From the NCBI GenBank assembly GCA_012033335.1, contig JAAURB010000008.1, positions 1 through 64,000 of the forward strand: a stretch of DNA of 64,000 nt. Reading direction: 5' to 3'. The stretch comes from Oscillatoriales cyanobacterium RM2_1_1 (GTDB taxonomy: Bacteria; Cyanobacteriota; Cyanobacteriia; Cyanobacteriales; Microcoleaceae). Position numbers and translations under genes: made by a program. Below, in pieces: positions 45,806 to 56,982 of this stretch. Under the pieces are notes generated by a model that was given only the letters and a program-made list of their open reading frames with translations, was not told the DNA's origin and searched no databases. How positions within the stretch are numbered: the first letter of the stretch is position 1; each line of letters begins with the position of its first letter.

Positions 45806-45862
45806 GTCTCTCTGAGTTGATTCTGATCATTTAAGCAGATTCTTAATCCATGTAGAGTTTGG

Positions 45863-46732
45863 TCAGGAATTCTTTAAGGGTATTTGAGCACCTTGGGATT
45901 TTGCAGACCAATGAGCGTCATGGTCAGGTTGGGATAAGCCTTGTTGCATTGCTTCAACGAACTGCTGAACCCGACTGGGATCAATCGGTTGATTGATCCG
46001 ACCATGACGTTTGAGGGAACTGGCGACAATCACCCCATCCGCAGCTTGAATCAACTTTGGAATGTTTTCCCAGGTGGCTCCGCTACCAATAAAAATTGGA
46101 GTACTTCCCGCAGCGGCTTGGGCAAGTTCTAGATCTTCTAAGCTAGGGGGATGTCCGGTTCCCCAACCTGAAAAAATTATCCCATCGGCTAAGGCCCTTT
46201 CAGTTGCATCTGTTACCGCCATGGTAATATTCGGTGAACTTAAGGGACGGCCATGCTTGACCAAAACGTCCGCCAAAATTTTCACATCACATCCTAGCTC
46301 TCGCCGATAGCGCAGCAATTGATGGGCGTTCCCCTCAATCAACCCCTGATCTGTGGCCACTACCCCATTTAAGACATTGACCCGGATAAATTGAGCGTCT
46401 GTGCAGGCGGCGATCGCCAGACCACTTTGAGCGTCGTTGCGTAGGACATTGATCCCAAGCGGCACCGTGACCAAATTCATTAACCGCTGCACAATCAGAG
46501 TCATAGCACTGACTATAGCTGGATTCACCTGATCTTTGGCAAAGGGAGCATCAAAGAAGTTTTCGACAATGATGCCGTGAACCCCGCCAGAGGCCAGAGC
46601 TGTAGCTTCCTGTTCCGCTCGGGCAATCACCTCCGTTAGATTTCCCCCCCAACAGGGAGACGTAGGCAGAGGCAGCAGATGAACCACACCAATGACCGGA
46701 TGATTTGTTTTAAAAATTCGCTCTAAATCCAC
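45863..46732 (-). CDS. btpA: BtpA-family photosystem I biogenesis protein
   Basis: A 289-residue TIM-barrel-like protein of the BtpA family. In Synechocystis BtpA is a peripheral thylakoid protein needed to stabilise the photosystem I reaction-centre proteins. Clear segments are PVIGVVHLLPLPTSP, GGVHGIIVENFFDAPF, FIRVNVLNG and GIIFSGWGTGHPPSLEDL. The GTG at 46732 follows GAAGGG at a good distance and opens with the family start; a TTG at 46753 is upstream. It converges with rplA. Confidence 0.92.
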   Translation of the reverse strand: MDLERIFKTNHPVIGVVHLLPLPTSPCWGGNLTEVIARAEQEATALASGGVHGIIVENFFDAPFAKDQVNPAIVSAMTLIVQRLMNLVTVPLGINVLRNDAQSGLAIAACTDAQFIRVNVLNGVVATDQGLIEGNAHQLLRYRRELGCDVKILADVLVKHGRPLSSPNITMAVTDATERALADGIIFSGWGTGHPPSLEDLELAQAAAGSTPIFIGSGATWENIPKLIQAADGVIVASSLKRHGRINQPIDPSRVQQFVEAMQQGLSQPDHDAHWSAKSQGAQIPLKNS

Positions 46733-46994
46733 GGATTTCCCTTCAACCAGCAACTTGCCTGTGATCTAAGACTAAGATCAAATCCAAATTCAGATGACAC
46801 AAGCTGACATTTAAGACTGACAACAGTTCTGATAGCAATTTTGATAATAATTCTATGAACGTTGATTAAGACCACTGATTCAATCACACCTCTAAATTTT
46901 ATCGGTAACTGTTCCCTCTGACTGATAACCTTCGAGAAGAAAGGGACTAAGACGCGATAATTTACATTAGTGTAGGGATATTACTCTAGGGATT

Positions 46995-47933
46995 GTGGTG
47001 AAAGTTGCTTTAAGTATAGGAGTTTTGCTGCTGGGGTTGGCGATCGCCCTGGAAATTGGTTTGCGCTTATTTTTAGGGTTCGGCAATCCTCCCCTGTATG
47101 TCTCCGATCCAGCCCTAGGCTACCTCCTCGCCCCCAATCAAAAAACCCGACGATTTGGCAATCGCATCCAGATTAACCAATATTCCATGCGGAGCCCTGA
47201 TGTTGCTATCACTCCTCAAGCTCAAACAACTCGAGTTCTTTTGTTGGGGGACTCCGTTGTCAATGGAGCTTGGTGGACTGACCAATCGGCTACCCTGAGT
47301 GCTCTGATTCACCAACAGCTAACCGCATCCGGGTCTCAAAACGAAGTCCTGAATGCCTCTGCTAACTCCTGGGGGCCGCCGAATCAACTGGCTTACCTGC
47401 AACGGTTTGGTACATTTACTGCCCAGGTGATTGTTCTGTTGATCAATACCGATGATTTATTTGCTGGAAGACCCAATCCTGCTATTGTCGGGCGCGATCG
47501 CAACTATCCGGATCAAAAGCCCCCCCTGGCTCTGGTTGAAGTTTTCCAGCGCTACTTTGCCCGGTCTCAGCCAATTCCACCCCCCCTGTCCCCTCAACCG
47601 GAAGATTTAGTCGGATTTAATCTAGAGGCCATTCAGGGGATTCGGGCGATCGCCCAGGACAATCAGGCCCAGTTTGTTCTAGCGATAACGCCCCTGTTGC
47701 GAGAAATTGGTCAGCCCGGCCCTCGGGACTATGAGCTCAAAGCCCGTCAGCGTTTAAAAGACCTAACCCAGACCGGACAAATTCTATATATCGATTTTTT
47801 GCAGTCTTTCAATACTGACCCTCAACCCCAGGGTCTATACCGCGATCACATCCACCTCAGCCCCCAGGGTAATCAGTTAGTCAGTCAAACTTTATATCAA
47901 GCTCTGGAGGAGGTATTAGAATCATCTCGATAG
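46995..47933 (+). CDS. SGNH/GDSL-type hydrolase, membrane-anchored
   Basis: A 312-residue protein with an N-terminal transmembrane or signal-anchor segment (about 5-27) and an extracytoplasmic SGNH hydrolase domain. Block I is LLLGDSVVNGA (Ser), the block III Asn region is ASANSWGPPNQ and the catalytic dyad is in YRDHIHLSPQGN. The GTG start at 46995 is paired with a second GTG at 46998. Possible roles are deacetylation of an exopolysaccharide or lipid; the substrate is unknown. Confidence 0.85.
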   Translation: MVKVALSIGVLLLGLAIALEIGLRLFLGFGNPPLYVSDPALGYLLAPNQKTRRFGNRIQINQYSMRSPDVAITPQAQTTRVLLLGDSVVNGAWWTDQSATLSALIHQQLTASGSQNEVLNASANSWGPPNQLAYLQRFGTFTAQVIVLLINTDDLFAGRPNPAIVGRDRNYPDQKPPLALVEVFQRYFARSQPIPPPLSPQPEDLVGFNLEAIQGIRAIAQDNQAQFVLAITPLLREIGQPGPRDYELKARQRLKDLTQTGQILYIDFLQSFNTDPQPQGLYRDHIHLSPQGNQLVSQTLYQALEEVLESSR

Positions 47934-47940
47934 CACAGGT

Positions 47941-48486
47941 ATGCTCCAAGTTCCCTGCCGTTTTCTAAAATCCAAAGCATCAATGATGAATCTTGTTCCT
48001 GGGATCAGGCTAGCAAAACCGACTGATGTATCTTTAATCTTAAGTTTTATTCAACGGAAAGCAGAGTTTGATCGAAAGATTGGAGCTTTTTCTGGCGAGC
48101 TGGGGGTATCTGAGGCCAAACTCTTCAAGAGCCTGTTTGGGGCCGTGCCACTTGCCTATGTTTTATTGGGTGAAAATCAAGGTCGTGACGTGGGATTCGC
48201 TCTCTATGGCTTCAGGTATTCCTCCTTTGCCGGTCGGCCCAGTCTTTGGCTAGACGACCTGTATGTCGATCAAGCCGCGAGAAATCAGGGTATTGGTACG
48301 GCTTTGATGCAGTGTCTAGCCCATATTGCCTGGGACTATGAATGTACCCATCTGGGCTGGACAGCGGATGCTCGAAACGCCTGGGGGCTGAAGTTTTACC
48401 ATCGCCTAGGGGCTGAGATCACTGAGCAATACGGGAATCGTTGTGTTTTCCGGTGGATCCCAGTCCCGTTACTCAGTGAACTTTGA
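47941..48486 (+). CDS. GNAT-family N-acetyltransferase
   Basis: A 181-residue (or 167/166-residue from the ATG pair at 47983/47986) acetyltransferase. The family motif A region reads LWLDDLYVDQAARNQGIGTALMQCLAHIA, with the RNQGIG pyrophosphate-binding loop. The C-terminal LGWTADARNAWGLKFYHRLGAE fits motif B. It resembles the diamine/polyamine N-acetyltransferase branch, but the acceptor is not certain. It starts 7 bp after the SGNH gene and is probably co-transcribed. Confidence 0.87.
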   Translation: MLQVPCRFLKSKASMMNLVPGIRLAKPTDVSLILSFIQRKAEFDRKIGAFSGELGVSEAKLFKSLFGAVPLAYVLLGENQGRDVGFALYGFRYSSFAGRPSLWLDDLYVDQAARNQGIGTALMQCLAHIAWDYECTHLGWTADARNAWGLKFYHRLGAEITEQYGNRCVFRWIPVPLLSEL

Positions 48487-48559
48487 GAGAGAGCTCAGTT
48501 TGTTTTCAGAAATCAAACTTATCTTGAATATGTAGGATCAGAAGCTTATCCCTGAGATG

Positions 48560-48591
48560 CCGCCTCACCCCTGTTGAGGCGGTTTTATTTT
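48560..48591 (+). terminator. Rho-independent terminator
   Basis: An 8-bp stem CCGCCTCA / TGAGGCGG with a 7-base loop is followed by TTTTATTTT, 74 bp after the acetyltransferase stop. Confidence 0.88.
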
Positions 48592-48777
48592 CGGATTTTG
48601 ATTTGAGATTTTAATCCAGAACCTTAATCCAGAATTTTGAACCAGATCTCAGGCAATAAAATACCGGGTTGAACTATTTAAACAGTACACCCGGCAATTC
48701 TAGACTGAATCATTCCAAAACCTAACCCATCAACTTAGAGAGTCCTGATGTAGAACTTGACTAAAACTTGAACCAAA

Positions 48778-49524
48778 CTATGGCTCAGTCGTTCTGACAA
48801 CCCGCTCAGGAGTCGGTTCTTCAAACACACTGTAGTAGAGATATCCGGCAGCTAGGGCTCCAACAATAGGAGCTAACCAGAACAACCAGAGTTGACCCAG
48901 GGGCCAGCCAACCCCGCCAAACAAACTTACAATGGCAGGGCCAGTACTACGGGCCGGGTTTACAGAGGTGTTAGTGACTGGAATACTGACTAAGTGAATC
49001 AAGGTCAAGCCCAATCCGATTGCAGCAGGAGCAAACCCCTGAGGAGCCCGACGATCTGTTGCTCCCAAAATAATGATCAGGAACATAAAAGTCATCACAA
49101 ACTCAGTCACCAATCCTGACATCAGGGTGTAGCTCCCGGGGGAATGTTCGCCATATCCATTGGCTGCGATTCCTCCACCAAAAGCACCATTTCCCGCAAT
49201 GATCCAGATGATCAGGGCAGCTAGAATGGCCCCAGCAACCTGAGCAACAATATAGGGCAACAGATCAGACCCAGAAAAACGCTTTCCGGCCCATAGGCCA
49301 AAGGAAACGGCAGGATTGAAATGCCCCCCAGAAACATGACCCACTGCATAGGCCATGGTGAAAACTGTCAAACCAAACGCCAGAGAAACTCCCAGGAATG
49401 CAATTCCTAAAGAATTATTTTCGGGGGCGGGAAAGTTGGCAGCCAGCACAGCGCTACCACATCCACCCAATACTAACCAAAATGTTCCAATAAACTCTGC
49501 AATACAACGCTTTCCGATTGGCAT
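48778..49524 (-). CDS. aqpZ: Aquaporin Z
   Basis: A 248-residue water channel with six transmembrane helices and two half-helices carrying the NPA motifs (GGHFNPAVS and [12 protein letters not shown]). The second NPA is followed by Arg, and the first helix is [19 protein letters not shown], as in bacterial AqpZ. The start at ATG 49524 is chosen because GGAGGA lies about 8 bases before it; the ATG at 49530 follows the GGAGGA immediately and the frame reaches 49590. Involved in osmotic adjustment. Confidence 0.93.
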   Translation of the reverse strand: MPIGKRCIAEFIGTFWLVLGGCGSAVLAANFPAPENNSLGIAFLGVSLAFGLTVFTMAYAVGHVSGGHFNPAVSFGLWAGKRFSGSDLLPYIVAQVAGAILAALIIWIIAGNGAFGGGIAANGYGEHSPGSYTLMSGLVTEFVMTFMFLIIILGATDRRAPQGFAPAAIGLGLTLIHLVSIPVTNTSVNPARSTGPAIVSLFGGVGWPLGQLWLFWLAPIVGALAAGYLYYSVFEEPTPERVVRTTEP

Positions 49525-50296
49525 CTCCATTCCTCCAAGGTGAAAAAATCTGGCTAAAACTCTTGATAGACCCAATAACCCGAGCTTCAAAGGCAGAAAA
49601 AGACAACATTACTCGATTAGCATACAGAAAACTAATGTCCTCTGGCTCGTAAATGTCTAAGCCCAAGCTTCAAACAAAGATTCTAGTCTGTAAAAAGCTC
49701 ATTGAATAACTACGAGGGAAAGGACTTGCACTAATTTACCTAGTTAAGGCTTAATTCACAACCCTGGTTAGTCCTGATGTCCCTTAATGTTCGAGACTAG
49801 CACAAACCAACCCTCTGACCTAGGCAAAGAATCTAGCATAGCAAAAAATCTTTGTCAATCAGCATCCAATTTGCCAAAAGCTAATCTCCTAATTAATTTT
49901 TAGATCACTCATCCCGATGATTTTGAATTGATTTTAAACCTGGGTCATCCCTGATCGAATCAAGTAATCGAATTAAGGGGTTAATTGATTAAAGTCGGCC
50001 TCAAACTCCTGTTCCCGGTAAAAATTCTCTCAGCCCACTATTGCTTATATTCAGATTTCGTAAGCAGGTGGTTGTAATTTAGGTAGTTGTAATTAATTGT
50101 TAAATAGCAGGGGGTCTGGGGCAGTGCCCCCTTCATCCCGACATCAATCTTTTAATTAGTTGCATCAAGCTATCTAGCAAATCTTTAATGATTCTCTAGT
50201 GACTTTTGGGCCATTTGTCTACATTTATCTACATTTATCTACTTGAAAGAAAAGTATGGGGTTGCCTTCATTAAAGATTCTGAATCATTCAGATCA
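49525..50296. other. Long spacer between aqpZ and hisD
   Basis: About 770 bp without a gene. It carries the second GGGGCA-type element (about 50107-50140) and tandem TCTACATTTA units near 50218-50243. Otherwise nothing recognised. Confidence 0.4.
50107..50140. repeat. GGGGCAACGCCCCC-type dispersed repeat, copy 2
   Basis: GCAGGGGGTCTGGGGCAGTGCCCCCTTCATCCC matches the reverse complement of the element at 24194-24234 in its GGGGCA..GCCCCCTTCAT part. Confidence 0.55.
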
Positions 50297-51607
50297 TCAT
50301 TCAGAGGGATCAGGATTTTCAACCCGTAGAGCGACAGAATTTGCATGGGACGGTAAGCCCTCAGCTTGGGCCAGAACCTGAATGGCTTGGCCCACCTTTT
50401 GCAAGGCAATTGGAGAATATTGAATTAAGCTAGAGTGCTTCAGAAAGGTTTCAACTCCCAGAGGCGAAGCATATCGGGCGGCCCCAGAGGTAGGCAAGGT
50501 GTGATTCGGCCCCGCCAGATAGTCTCCAACGGCTTCTGGGGTAGAGCAACCTAGAAATATGGCTCCAGCATGGCGGATCTGATCTAACAACGCCCAGGGA
50601 TCCTCGACTTCTAGCTCTAGATGCTCTGGAGCGAATTCATTTGAGAGCTTGGTGGCCGCATCTAAAGAATCTACCACCACAATCAGGCCATAGTGAGCGA
50701 TCGCCTTTTCCGTCATCAGATGGCGAGGATGGTCAATTAACTGGCGTTCAACTTCCGTTGCAACCTGTCGAGCCAGCACTGAATCCGGGGTCAGGAGAAT
50801 AGCGGCAGCCATGGCATCATGTTCAGCTTGGGCCAGCAGATCAGCCGCAATGTGGGCCGGATTAGCGCTACTGTCGGCGATGATCAAAACCTCCGATGGC
50901 CCAGCCAGAGAATCAATCCCCACCGTCCCATAGACCAGTTTTTTAGCCAAGGTAACGTAGATGTTTCCGGGCCCGGTGATCACATCAACTTTAGGAATAG
51001 TCTCCGTACCATAGGCTAACGCTGCGATCGCCTGAGATCCACCTACCCGATAGATCTCTTGCACCCCTGCCTCTTGAGCTGCCACTAAAACCGCCGGATT
51101 AACTCTATTTTCTGGCCCTGGAGGCGTGACGATGACAATTCGAGATACCTTCGCCACTTTTGCTGGGATGGCATTCATCAAGACCGTGCTAGGGTAGGCC
51201 GCTTTTCCCCCTGGAACGTAAAGACCAGCACAATCGACGGGAGTATAACGTTTTCCCAGTACCACCTCATCTGCTTCAAACTGCACCCAGGATCGGGGAA
51301 TTCGTTGCCGATGGAATGCCTCAATCTGTTGAGCGGCTAGCCGAATTGCATCAAGGAGTTCTTTGGAGACCTGCTGATAAGCTGCATCTAGCTCCATGCC
51401 ACTAACGCGGATGTCTTCCAGGCTGAGAATTTTCTGATCAAACTCTTCGGTGTAATGTAAAAGTGCCTTATCTCCCTGACGCCTGACCGTTTGCAGAACC
51501 TCTCTGACAGTTGCCTCTTTGTGCATCATCATGTCATCATGGGTACGACTTGCGATGCGCCGTAGTTCTGCCTGTGCTTCAACCCATTGAGTGATTATTC
51601 GTAACAT
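50297..51607 (-). CDS. hisD: Histidinol dehydrogenase
   Basis: A 436-residue zinc-dependent NAD+ enzyme that oxidises L-histidinol to histidine in two steps, the last reaction of histidine synthesis. Conserved segments are GLYVPGGKAAYPSTVLMNAIPAKVA, ITGPGNIYVTLAKK, GPSEVLIIAD, the zinc-ligand region DLLAQAEHD, and FAPEHLE with the catalytic Glu/His. Near the C-terminus, GPNHTLPT follows. It is intact and separate from other his genes. Confidence 0.97.
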   Translation of the reverse strand: MLRIITQWVEAQAELRRIASRTHDDMMMHKEATVREVLQTVRRQGDKALLHYTEEFDQKILSLEDIRVSGMELDAAYQQVSKELLDAIRLAAQQIEAFHRQRIPRSWVQFEADEVVLGKRYTPVDCAGLYVPGGKAAYPSTVLMNAIPAKVAKVSRIVIVTPPGPENRVNPAVLVAAQEAGVQEIYRVGGSQAIAALAYGTETIPKVDVITGPGNIYVTLAKKLVYGTVGIDSLAGPSEVLIIADSSANPAHIAADLLAQAEHDAMAAAILLTPDSVLARQVATEVERQLIDHPRHLMTEKAIAHYGLIVVVDSLDAATKLSNEFAPEHLELEVEDPWALLDQIRHAGAIFLGCSTPEAVGDYLAGPNHTLPTSGAARYASPLGVETFLKHSSLIQYSPIALQKVGQAIQVLAQAEGLPSHANSVALRVENPDPSE

Positions 51608-52174
51608 GGTTCTAGAAGTGCTGTCTGGAGAGGGAACGAGATGAATTGCTGAGTTAGGCCGGTTTCAATAAATTTGAATACGCTCAGAACAGCGAATAAA
51701 CTGGCCCAGAAACTTAGAAATCATCAAACTGGACATCAAAATTGTAACCATTTAGTAGATGAAGACCCTCGCGCTTCGATGAGCCCCACTTGATGCGATC
51801 GCGAGTGGAATCATTCACCCCAATATTTCTGATTGACCATCTCATCAATGATAGCTGAATGATATCTATCTCTGCCCATAACTGAGCTAGCAGCTAGAAG
51901 GGCCAAGCTTAACCTTAAATTTTTGGTCTTGAACTTTATGGTCTTGAACTCTAGTAGTCTTAAGCTTTAGCGATGGTTTAATTCCAGGAATCCGGAAGAC
52001 CCTCGGAACTCTTAGCTTTTAGTGTAGCGTGGATTTTCCGGGTTAGTCACTGGGTTAATGGAAGTCGGGCACGAATTTTTGTCAAGGTGTTATACTAACT
52101 AAGGTAAGTTAGTGCTATATTAGAATTTCCGCAAAATTTTGCTGCAACTGGTTCGGCGTTCTCAAAGTATCCTT
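51608..52174. other. Leader/promoter region of rpsT
   Basis: The region holds TGGTCTTGAACTTTA-like direct repeats near 51928-51950 and an inverted repeat ACTAACT/AGTTAGT at 52094-52113, 62 bp before the rpsT start codon. No ORF is credible. Promoters of rpsT and hisD are expected here. Confidence 0.45.
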
Positions 52175-52495
52175 ATGACCAATATTAAGTCTGCTGCTAA
52201 GCGAGTTCAAATCGCAGAACGTAATCGATTACGCAATAAATCTTACAAGTCCGCCATCAGGACGCTCATGAAGCGTTACTTCACAGCCCTTGAGAAGTAT
52301 GCTGCTGACCCAGAGGGTGAAATGACGTTAGAAGAGGTCAATCAAAAATTATCTGAAGCCTACAGCAAAATTGACAAGGCCGTCAAACGGGGAGTGGTTC
52401 ATCGAAATACAGCTTCTCGGAGAAAAGCTCGTCTGGCCAAGGCTTTCAAGTCCCACTTCCCCAACCCTGAGGCTACAGATGCAGTAGCATCTTAA
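52175..52495 (+). CDS. rpsT: 30S ribosomal protein S20
   Basis: A 106-residue basic helical protein that binds 16S rRNA. The ATG at 52175 gives the usual start [21 protein letters not shown]; the open frame back to 52139 lacks similarity. The [19 protein letters not shown] segment is the family signature. It heads the conserved rpsT-tatD-rpoB-rpoC1-rpoC2 order. Confidence 0.97.
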   Translation: MTNIKSAAKRVQIAERNRLRNKSYKSAIRTLMKRYFTALEKYAADPEGEMTLEEVNQKLSEAYSKIDKAVKRGVVHRNTASRRKARLAKAFKSHFPNPEATDAVAS

Positions 52496-52668
52496 AGCTC
52501 CTCAGCTTTGCCGCAACAAGCCGCTATTGCCCCGGGTTTGGATGTCCAGGATGGAGAGAAAGTTCGTCCAGAGTGTGACTGCTGTTCCAGGTTTTTCCTG
52601 AAAAGACCACCTGGATTCTGCGGTTTTAGTTACTTCTTATGCATAAATGGCTCTGAGTACTACTTTTG

Positions 52669-53475
52669 ATGCAGATTGTTGACACCCACGTTCATCTCAA
52701 CTTCGAGTCACTCGCCTCTGACCTGAAGGCGGTGGCCTGTCATTGGCGAGAAAATGGAATTGCCCATCTAGTGCATTCCTGTGTTCATCCCGGGGAGTTC
52801 GAGCAGATCCAGGCGATCGCCGATCAGATTCCTGAGCTGTCTTTTTCGGTCGGATTACATCCTTTAGATGCCCCAAGGTGGACTTCTGGTTCATCTGAGC
52901 AGATCACTCAATTGGCTCAATCTGACCCCAGGGTCGTTGCGATTGGAGAAATGGGCCTGGACTTTTACAAAGCAGATGATCGAGAGTTCCAGGAAAAGGT
53001 ATTTGAAGCTCAGCTTGAAATTGCCCATGCCCTGAACAAGCCCGTCATTATTCATTGTCGGGATGCTGCAGAATCCATGCGCGACCTCCTTCGCAGATTC
53101 CATGCCAATCATGGAACAATTCGAGGGGTGATGCATTGCTGGAGTGGGGATTCAAATGAAACTCAATGGTTCCTCGATCTGGGATTCTACATTAGCTTCA
53201 GTGGGGTTGTGACCTTTAAAAGTGCGATTGCTGTGCAGCAGTCAGCTCAGATTGTGCCGCATGATCGTCTTTTAGTAGAAACTGACTGTCCATTTTTAGC
53301 TCCTGTTCCGAAGCGAGGAAAGCGCAATGAGCCCGCTTATGTTTATTATGTTGCCCAGAAATTAGCGGAGATCCGTCAAATTTCCCTTGCTGAGCTTTGT
53401 CAGCAAACGACACAAAATGCTTGTCAATTGTTTGGTTTATCAATTCAATCTGAATCAACCCTAACCCCTATTTAA
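52669..53475 (+). CDS. tatD: TatD-family metal-dependent DNase
   Basis: A 268-residue TIM-barrel metallohydrolase with DNase activity in characterised members. Metal ligands are seen in [18 protein letters not shown] (Glu), VIIHCRDA (His), GVMHCWSG (His) and ETDCPFLAP (Asp). The start is ATG at 52669, directly after a TTG at 52666. Location just ahead of rpoB is common in cyanobacteria. Confidence 0.95.
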   Translation: MQIVDTHVHLNFESLASDLKAVACHWRENGIAHLVHSCVHPGEFEQIQAIADQIPELSFSVGLHPLDAPRWTSGSSEQITQLAQSDPRVVAIGEMGLDFYKADDREFQEKVFEAQLEIAHALNKPVIIHCRDAAESMRDLLRRFHANHGTIRGVMHCWSGDSNETQWFLDLGFYISFSGVVTFKSAIAVQQSAQIVPHDRLLVETDCPFLAPVPKRGKRNEPAYVYYVAQKLAEIRQISLAELCQQTTQNACQLFGLSIQSESTLTPI

Positions 53476-53594
53476 TGTTTCTGTTTGGTTTATATCTGAT
53501 CCGTTTATGTTTATTGGTTTGTCTATTGGTTTGAATCGAATACTTCCAAATCAATACTTCCAAATCTCAGCAGTTATCCTAACCGAGTTAACCC

Positions 53595-56500
53595 ATGGCC
53601 AACCAGATTTACGAAACGTCTAACTTTTTGCTCCCGGACTTGATCGACATTCAGCGATCAAGTTTTCGTTGGTTTTTAGAGACAGGTTTGATTGAGGAGC
53701 TAGAAAGCTTTTCCCCAATCACAGATTATACCGGTAAGCTTGAATTGCATTTCATCGCCAAGAACTACAAACTGAAGCAGCCCAAGTACGATGTTGATGA
53801 GGCTAAACGGCGGGATAGTACCTATGCTGTTCAAATGTATGTTCCCACTCGCTTGATCAACAAGGAAACCGGTGAGATCAAGGAGCAGGATGTCTTTATT
53901 GGCGATCTGCCATTGATGACAGAGCGAGGCACCTTTATTATCAATGGGGCTGAGCGGGTTATTGTTAACCAGATCGTTCGGAGTCCTGGGGTTTATTACA
54001 AGTCAGAAATTGACAAGAATCAGCGCCGTACCTATAGTGCTTCGTTGATTCCAAACCGGGGAGCCTGGTTAAAGTTCGAGACAGATAAAAATGATCTGGT
54101 TTGGGTGCGAATTGATAAAACTCGCAAGCTATCGGCCCAGGTATTACTCAAAGCCTTAGGATTATCCAATAACGAAATTTTTGATTCCCTGCGCCACGCT
54201 GACTATTTTCAAAAAACCATTGACCGGGAAGGGGAATTTAGCGAAGAAGATGCCCTGATGGAGCTTTATCGCAAACTTCGTCCTGGGGAGCCTCCCACCG
54301 TTGCTGGGGGTGAACAGCTTTTGCACAATCGTTTCTTTGATCCCAAGCGTTATGATTTGGGTCGAGTAGGGCGTTATAAGCTCAATCGTAAGCTGCGCCT
54401 CAATGTTCCAGACACGATGCGGGTATTGACCCCGACAGACATCTTAACTGCAATTGATTACCTGATCAATTTAGAATATGACATCGGCGAAACGGATGAT
54501 ATTGATCACCTGGGCAATCGTCGGGTACGCTCCGTAGGAGAACTTCTCCAGAACCAGGTTCGGGTGGGCTTGAATCGGTTGGAGCGGATTATTCGAGAGC
54601 GGATGACCGTGAGTGATTCAGAGTCCCTCACCCCGGCATCTCTAGTCAATCCCAAGCCCCTAGTGGCGGCCATCAAAGAGTTTTTTGGGAGTTCTCAGCT
54701 TTCACAGTTTATGGATCAAACTAATCCTCTGGCTGAGCTGACCCACAAGCGTCGTCTCTCTGCCTTGGGCCCAGGAGGACTTACACGAGAGCGAGCAGGT
54801 TTTGCGGTACGGGATATTCACCCCTCTCACTATGGACGCATCTGTCCGATTGAAACGCCAGAAGGCCCAAATGCAGGACTGATAGGCTCTCTGGCAACCC
54901 ATGCCCGGGTTAATCCCTATGGCTTTATTGAAACACCCTATTATCCGGTTGAGAATGGCCGGGTACGGCGGGAGGTCACACCAATTTATATGACAGCGGA
55001 TGAGGAGGACGATCTGCGGGTTGCACCAGGAGATATCAGCACCGATGCGGAAGGATACATCTTGGGCGATCTGGTTCCAGTCCGATACCGCCAGGACTTC
55101 ACTACTACCACTCCAGACCAGGTGGATTATGTGGCTGTTTCCCCCGTGCAAATTATTTCAGTGGCGACTTCATTGATTCCCTTTCTGGAACATGATGATG
55201 CCAACCGTGCCCTGATGGGATCTAATATGCAACGGCAGGCTGTTCCTCTGTTACGCCCTGTACGCCCTCTAGTGGGGACGGGGTTGGAAGCTCAAGCCGC
55301 TCGAGATTCCGGGATGGTGATTGTGGCTCAGGCGGATGGAGAAGTTAGCTATGTTGACAGCTCTATGATTAAGGTCATGAGCTTGGAGGGCAAAGAGTTT
55401 GAGCACAAACTCCAGAAATACCAGCGATCAAACCAGGATACCTGTCTGAATCAGCGACCCTTAGTATACGAGGGGGATCAGGTTATTGTGGGTCAGGTAC
55501 TGGCGGATGGCTCCTCTACCGAAGGAGCAGAGCTAGCATTGGGTCATAATGTTGTCGTGGCTTATATGCCCTGGGAAGGGTACAACTATGAAGATGCCAT
55601 CCTGATCAGTGAGCGGTTGGTCTATGACGATATTTATACTTCAATTCACGTTGAGAAATTTGAAATTGAAGCCCGCCAAACCAAATTGGGGCCAGAGGAG
55701 ATCACTCGAGAAATCCCCAACGTCGGGGAAGATGCCCTGCGCCAATTAGATCCGAATGGGATTATTCGGGTTGGAGCCTGGGTAGAGTCAGGGGATATTT
55801 TGGTGGGGAAAGTCACCCCCAAGGGAGAATCGGATCAGCCCCCCGAAGAGAAGCTGCTGCGGGCAATCTTTGGGGAGAAGGCCCGAGATGTTCGAGATAA
55901 CTCCCTCCGAGTGCCCAACGGAGAAAAAGGTCGCGTGGTCGATGTGCGGGTATTTACCCGGGAACAGGGAGACGAGCTTCCCCCTGGAGCCAATATGGTG
56001 GTGCGAGTCTATGTCGCTCAGAAACGGAAAATTCAGGTGGGGGACAAGATGGCTGGTCGTCACGGTAATAAAGGGATTGTTTCCCGGATCTTATCGATTG
56101 AAGATATGCCCTATCTTCCCGATGGTCGTCCGGTTGATATTGTCTTGAATCCTCTAGGGGTGCCATCCCGGATGAATGTGGGCCAAATCTTCGAATGCCT
56201 TCTGGGATGGGCCGGAGAGAATTTAAAACTGCGGTTCAAGGTGGTGCCCTTTGATGAAATGCACGGTTTAGAAATGTCCCGAGAAACGGTTCATGGCAAA
56301 TTACAGGAAGCTCGCGATAAGACCAAGCGGGACTGGGTATTCAGCCAGGATAATCCGGGTAAGACCCAGCTTTATGATGGTCGCACCGGAGAACCCTTTG
56401 ATCAACCGGTTACGGTGGGAGTAGCCTATATGCTGAAATTGGTTCACTTAGTGGACGATAAGATTCACGCCCGTTCTACTGGCCCCTATTCCCTGGTTAC

Positions 56501-56897
56501 CCAGCAACCCTTAGGCGGAAAAGCACAACAGGGGGGTCAACGATTCGGAGAAATGGAAGTGTGGGCCTTGGAGGCTTTTGGAGCAGCTTATACCCTGCAG
56601 GAATTGTTAACAGTTAAGTCAGATGACATGCAAGGCCGAAATGAGGCCCTTAATGCCATTGTCAAAGGAAAAGCAATTCCCCGTCCGGGCACGCCAGAAT
56701 CCTTCAAGGTATTGATGCGAGAATTGCAATCTCTCTGCTTAGATATTGCTGTTCATAAAGTAGATACGGCAGAGGATGGGACGAGTAAAGACAGCGAAGT
56801 TGACTTGATGGCTGATGACCCCCAACGCGGTCGAACGCCCTCCCGACCCACCTATGAAGTGAGCCACAATGCTGCTGAAGACGAAGAAAGTAATTAG
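53595..56897 (+). CDS. rpoB: DNA-directed RNA polymerase subunit beta
   Basis: A complete 1100-residue beta subunit forming, with beta', the catalytic cleft. Recognised parts include the SRFLETG-like start, the rifampicin-region segment [59 protein letters not shown], the [12 protein letters not shown] motif and the anchor [25 protein letters not shown] short acidic C-terminal tail (AAEDEESN) follows. It is 85 bp upstream of rpoC1 and surely co-transcribed with it. Confidence 0.99.
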   Translation: MANQIYETSNFLLPDLIDIQRSSFRWFLETGLIEELESFSPITDYTGKLELHFIAKNYKLKQPKYDVDEAKRRDSTYAVQMYVPTRLINKETGEIKEQDVFIGDLPLMTERGTFIINGAERVIVNQIVRSPGVYYKSEIDKNQRRTYSASLIPNRGAWLKFETDKNDLVWVRIDKTRKLSAQVLLKALGLSNNEIFDSLRHADYFQKTIDREGEFSEEDALMELYRKLRPGEPPTVAGGEQLLHNRFFDPKRYDLGRVGRYKLNRKLRLNVPDTMRVLTPTDILTAIDYLINLEYDIGETDDIDHLGNRRVRSVGELLQNQVRVGLNRLERIIRERMTVSDSESLTPASLVNPKPLVAAIKEFFGSSQLSQFMDQTNPLAELTHKRRLSALGPGGLTRERAGFAVRDIHPSHYGRICPIETPEGPNAGLIGSLATHARVNPYGFIETPYYPVENGRVRREVTPIYMTADEEDDLRVAPGDISTDAEGYILGDLVPVRYRQDFTTTTPDQVDYVAVSPVQIISVATSLIPFLEHDDANRALMGSNMQRQAVPLLRPVRPLVGTGLEAQAARDSGMVIVAQADGEVSYVDSSMIKVMSLEGKEFEHKLQKYQRSNQDTCLNQRPLVYEGDQVIVGQVLADGSSTEGAELALGHNVVVAYMPWEGYNYEDAILISERLVYDDIYTSIHVEKFEIEARQTKLGPEEITREIPNVGEDALRQLDPNGIIRVGAWVESGDILVGKVTPKGESDQPPEEKLLRAIFGEKARDVRDNSLRVPNGEKGRVVDVRVFTREQGDELPPGANMVVRVYVAQKRKIQVGDKMAGRHGNKGIVSRILSIEDMPYLPDGRPVDIVLNPLGVPSRMNVGQIFECLLGWAGENLKLRFKVVPFDEMHGLEMSRETVHGKLQEARDKTKRDWVFSQDNPGKTQLYDGRTGEPFDQPVTVGVAYMLKLVHLVDDKIHARSTGPYSLVTQQPLGGKAQQGGQRFGEMEVWALEAFGAAYTLQELLTVKSDDMQGRNEALNAIVKGKAIPRPGTPESFKVLMRELQSLCLDIAVHKVDTAEDGTSKDSEVDLMADDPQRGRTPSRPTYEVSHNAAEDEESN

Positions 56898-56982
56898 TGT
56901 GCTTGATTGCAGGTTGCAACTTTTAGGAATTCACCTGCTTTCCACCAAAAACGCTTGAGCAACCCTACCCAACAGTTCAACC

